64,000 bases of DNA from Panopea generosa (taxonomy: Eukaryota > Mollusca > Bivalvia > Adapedonta > Hiatellidae): NCBI GenBank assembly GCA_029582155.1, contig CM055898.1, forward strand, positions 37,395,458 to 37,459,457, read 5' to 3'. Position numbers and translations under genes: made by a program. Numbering within the stretch: position 1 is the stretch's first letter; each line of letters starts with the position of its first letter. The notes below the pieces were generated by a model. The model was not told where the DNA came from. It did not search any database and worked only from the letters and a program-made list of their open reading frames with translations. Of the stretch, positions 61,403-64,000 are shown one piece after another.

Positions 61403-62925
61403 TATAGGATAGAAACTTGCATCTCCTAACTAAATGTCGATAAAATATCACACAAAGGATTAATTATTTGGTATAAATCATTCATAATTTACAGGCAACT
61501 GATTTCTTGTACATAAAATATAACTTGTATGTAATCTTATATGATTTAAAATGTTTCGATCACGAAAAATGATCTTGAATTAAAGATATTGAGGTTTGAA
61601 GTAAAATTTCTAGTAATAAGGTGTTATTTTAGCTACAGTATACAAAATTTGAAATCAGAAATACTTCAACAGTTTTAAACACAAATAGCTGGGAATGGTA
61701 TTGTATTGGTGAGAATTTCATTCTGCAATGTAAGAATTTTTATTTGTGTTCCTGACACGAATGGAACTTAAGGTAATTGAAAACGAGATATCGCGAGATT
61801 TTGCGTGAATACGCAAGCGTTCTGAGAATACCAATCAGTTGCCTTTCTCTATATGGTTCCTTGTTTTAACAGTAACCATACACATAAGAATTAGTAACTG
61901 GTTTTTGAACAACGTTTAGAAACTAAGGTATTTTGGTATATATATTTCATTTTAATTTCAAATGAATAAATATATTTTTGGAGACATGGCATGGATGGAT
62001 CCAGGGCTTTATGTAAGAGGGAGCGCGCATAGAAGGCCACGGAAATCGTTAGTTATAGTTCAGGTTTTAATATATGAATAACACCTATATTTTCGAATTT
62101 TAGAGGGGCGTACGGGGTGTGTCCCCCCCCCCTAAATCCGCCCTTGCATTGGGTGTTGTTATATACAATAGTTACAAATTTAACTTATGGCTAAACATAT
62201 TACAGTTCATGGAGAAAACGTCTTTAAGAAATTCGCGGCAGTTCACCTTTAAAGGGTCAAAACAATGCTATCTTCAGGTGGGTTAAGGTAAGAACAGCTT
62301 CTAAATGACTTCATGCACATGTATGGAACTGCATAAGGTGTGCAATCCGCTTAGTTTGGTTTTCTCAATTATGTTCGATACTTCACAGTATGTAAATTTA
62401 GATCTAACTACATTGTTTATATGTCTGTGACGTGGGCGTCGTTTCTGGCAATGACCTAATTAGTCAGATTTTATAATAAAGTCACTGTTTCTGATAATAT
62501 TTCTCACGTTCTTTTAAGTACAATATCACGGTAAATACCGACCTAGCGACGTAACAGTTTTGCCTTACGGCATCGGGACTTGCATTATGGAGGGTATTAT
62601 CCGCCATAATTCAACTTGCTTAATTACTCATTTCAATTTACTAATCGCCAATTAAAATTAAATCAAATGGTAACTTTTAACTGCTATGTGCGTAAAGTAC
62701 ATGTTACAGTTAAAAAATGACAAATTACATTCATATATGAAACAGCAAATATTTTACTCTTGGATTCCCCTTTACTGTCAAAGGTGAAATAAAGAAAACA
62801 CTATTGTCGCTTAAGAGAAATACAAGTTGCGATATCAATAATAATGTAGCCGATTTCTTTATTGAGGCTATAACATGGACGAGTGCATACCTATGTACAC
62901 TTTTTAACAATATATATTTTACAGG
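61403..62925. other. Intergenic DNA, element edge at 61985-62150
   Basis: 'atggatccagggctttatgt' and 'cccctaaatccgcccttgca' at 62122-62145 look like inverted ends of a C/G-rich repeat seen elsewhere as 'gcggatctac' (35808). No gene recognised. Confidence 0.4.
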
Positions 62926-62929
62926 TGTT

Positions 62930-63335
62930 TACGCCGAGCCATGTTCTTAAGTAATAAAGCCCCTATTCGCAAGAAAGGTGATGCAAACAATCCCTCTAAT
63001 TATAGTGGCAAAACCATTATATAAGATAAGATATTTTCTTTAATCTTAAGAAATATAATTAATAAATGGTGCGAATCTGAAAACATTTTTAATGATTTGC
63101 GATATGGTTTTCGTTAAAATCGTTCTACAACCGATGCAATATTTTTATTACACACTTTTATCCAGAAGGTTTTGTCCAAGTATTTAAAGCTATGGTGTAT
63201 ATTTATAGATTGTGAAAAAGCTTTTGACATCGTTATACGTGATGCTCTATGAATTAAACTGTTAGAGTATGGTATTAGCTGTAAAATAAGTAATATGATT
63301 AAATCTTTATATACTGATGAAAAGCTATGTGACAA
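62930..63335 (+). pseudogene. LINE reverse transcriptase fragment, broken
   Basis: The plus strand encodes PIRKKGDANNPSNYSGKTII, then in a shifted frame IFNDLRYGFR, STTDAIFLLHTFIQKVLSKY, LKLWCIFIDCEKAFDIVIRD and KLLEYGISCKISNMIKSLY. The N.P.NYRGI, FGFR...ST.DAIF and FIDF.KAFD motifs are the fingers/palm of non-LTR reverse transcriptases. The catalytic YADD block is missing (to the right or deleted). Stops at the GFR, ..RDAL positions and others show it is dead. Confidence 0.85.
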
Positions 63336-63409
63336 ACACATTACTGTCAGGATTCTAATATTGTGAACGTTTATAATTAAAATGGTTCACAACAGCAAGT
63401 ATTCTTTTT

Positions 63410-63615
63410 TAATTATCAATTTAACATTGATTGTGAACAAGTTCTTTCAACTTTGACAAATCACTCTCGATGTCTTCCTAGGTAGAACCATTAAAATAAG
63501 ATGTGAGGATAAAGTGTCGTGTTCAAGCTTGAGGAAATGTCGCATAGCCGGCCGTGGTGGTGAATCGAACCCAAGACCCTCGATCTTGGATGCTGTACTA
63601 CTAACTCCACTTTAG
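63410..63615 (-). mobile_element. SINE family 5 copy
   Basis: The minus strand head near 63612 has GTTAGTAGTACAGCATCC and a B-box TTGGGTTCGATTCACC; the body matches 36225-36420 ('gacaaatcactctcgatgtc' on plus). It follows the LINE fragment by about 75 bp. Confidence 0.65.
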
Positions 63616-64000
63616 TTCTAAATTCACTCAACAGCGACAAACTCACTTTGCTAATATTTCTTTAATCAAAACGACCTTTACGGCTATCCACACTGTTCGC
63701 AACAAAGAAACAAAGTTATCACCAGAGATTTCAAGGAACTGTTAAACCGGGCCAGATATTTACATACTTTTGTGGCTTTCGGATCGCTTGGACACAACGT
63801 GTGAATAAGATGCACAAATATCGATTACAACCATTTTTGATACTTGATTTATTCTTACTATCATATTTTTTTTATCCCTGTTCACTTTTTTTCCTAAGTT
63901 ATGTTTTCTTATGGAAAATGAAAGAACAAGTATATTTACAACTATCTAGTCATTGCATATTGTGAATTTGCATACGCTTTATCAAGCTTGATTTCAGGTC
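63616..64000. other. Right-edge DNA without recognisable content
   Basis: AT-rich, no gene or repeat boundary recognised. Confidence 0.5.

Overview
This is invertebrate nuclear DNA, most likely from a bivalve mollusc. It is AT-rich, has split genes with GT-AG introns, carries non-LTR retrotransposon debris, and is packed with repeat families that I associate with bivalve genomes: tRNA-headed SINEs, elements built on tandem cores of about 150-180 bp, and MITEs. The organism call is inference from repeat character and gene structure; no species marker is present.

Two multi-exon genes can be assembled exon by exon with consistent intron phases, both on the minus strand. The first (25312 down to 2213, running off the left edge) encodes a secreted protein: signal peptide, helical/coiled-coil stalk, then a series of LDL-receptor class A (LDLa) modules, each on its own phase 1-1 exon. 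Five LDLa exons are intact and three more lie decayed among them. Long stretches of intron are duplicated with the exons, so this is exon gain and loss by segmental duplication caught in progress. The second gene (58448 down to 40994) is a complete 12-exon ortholog of NT5DC1, a HAD-fold cytosolic 5'-nucleotidase-domain protein; every splice phase closes and the product is 465 aa (457 aa from the next Met).

Between them (about 27.1-34.9 kb) lie diverged copies of a segment of about 1.5 kb. In each of three, two minus-strand exon-like pieces together resemble a Ly6/uPAR (three-finger, LU) domain. The copies carry stops and frameshifts, so they look like a decayed tandem gene family.

The most striking structure is in NT5DC1 intron 7. 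It holds a 34-bp minisatellite of about 31 units, and each unit is 20 nt of the end of coding exon 7 plus the first 14 nt of the intron, so the functional 5' splice site heads a tandem array of donor-site copies. A separate 50-bp minisatellite of about 47 units fills the rest of the same intron. Other introns hold 21-, 22- and 30-bp arrays, TTAA-flanked piggyBac-like MITEs and SINEs.

The left edge (1-590), 5.6-6.4 kb and 62.9-63.4 kb contain broken non-LTR retrotransposon coding fragments. The remaining DNA is intergenic or intronic, with no supportable gene.
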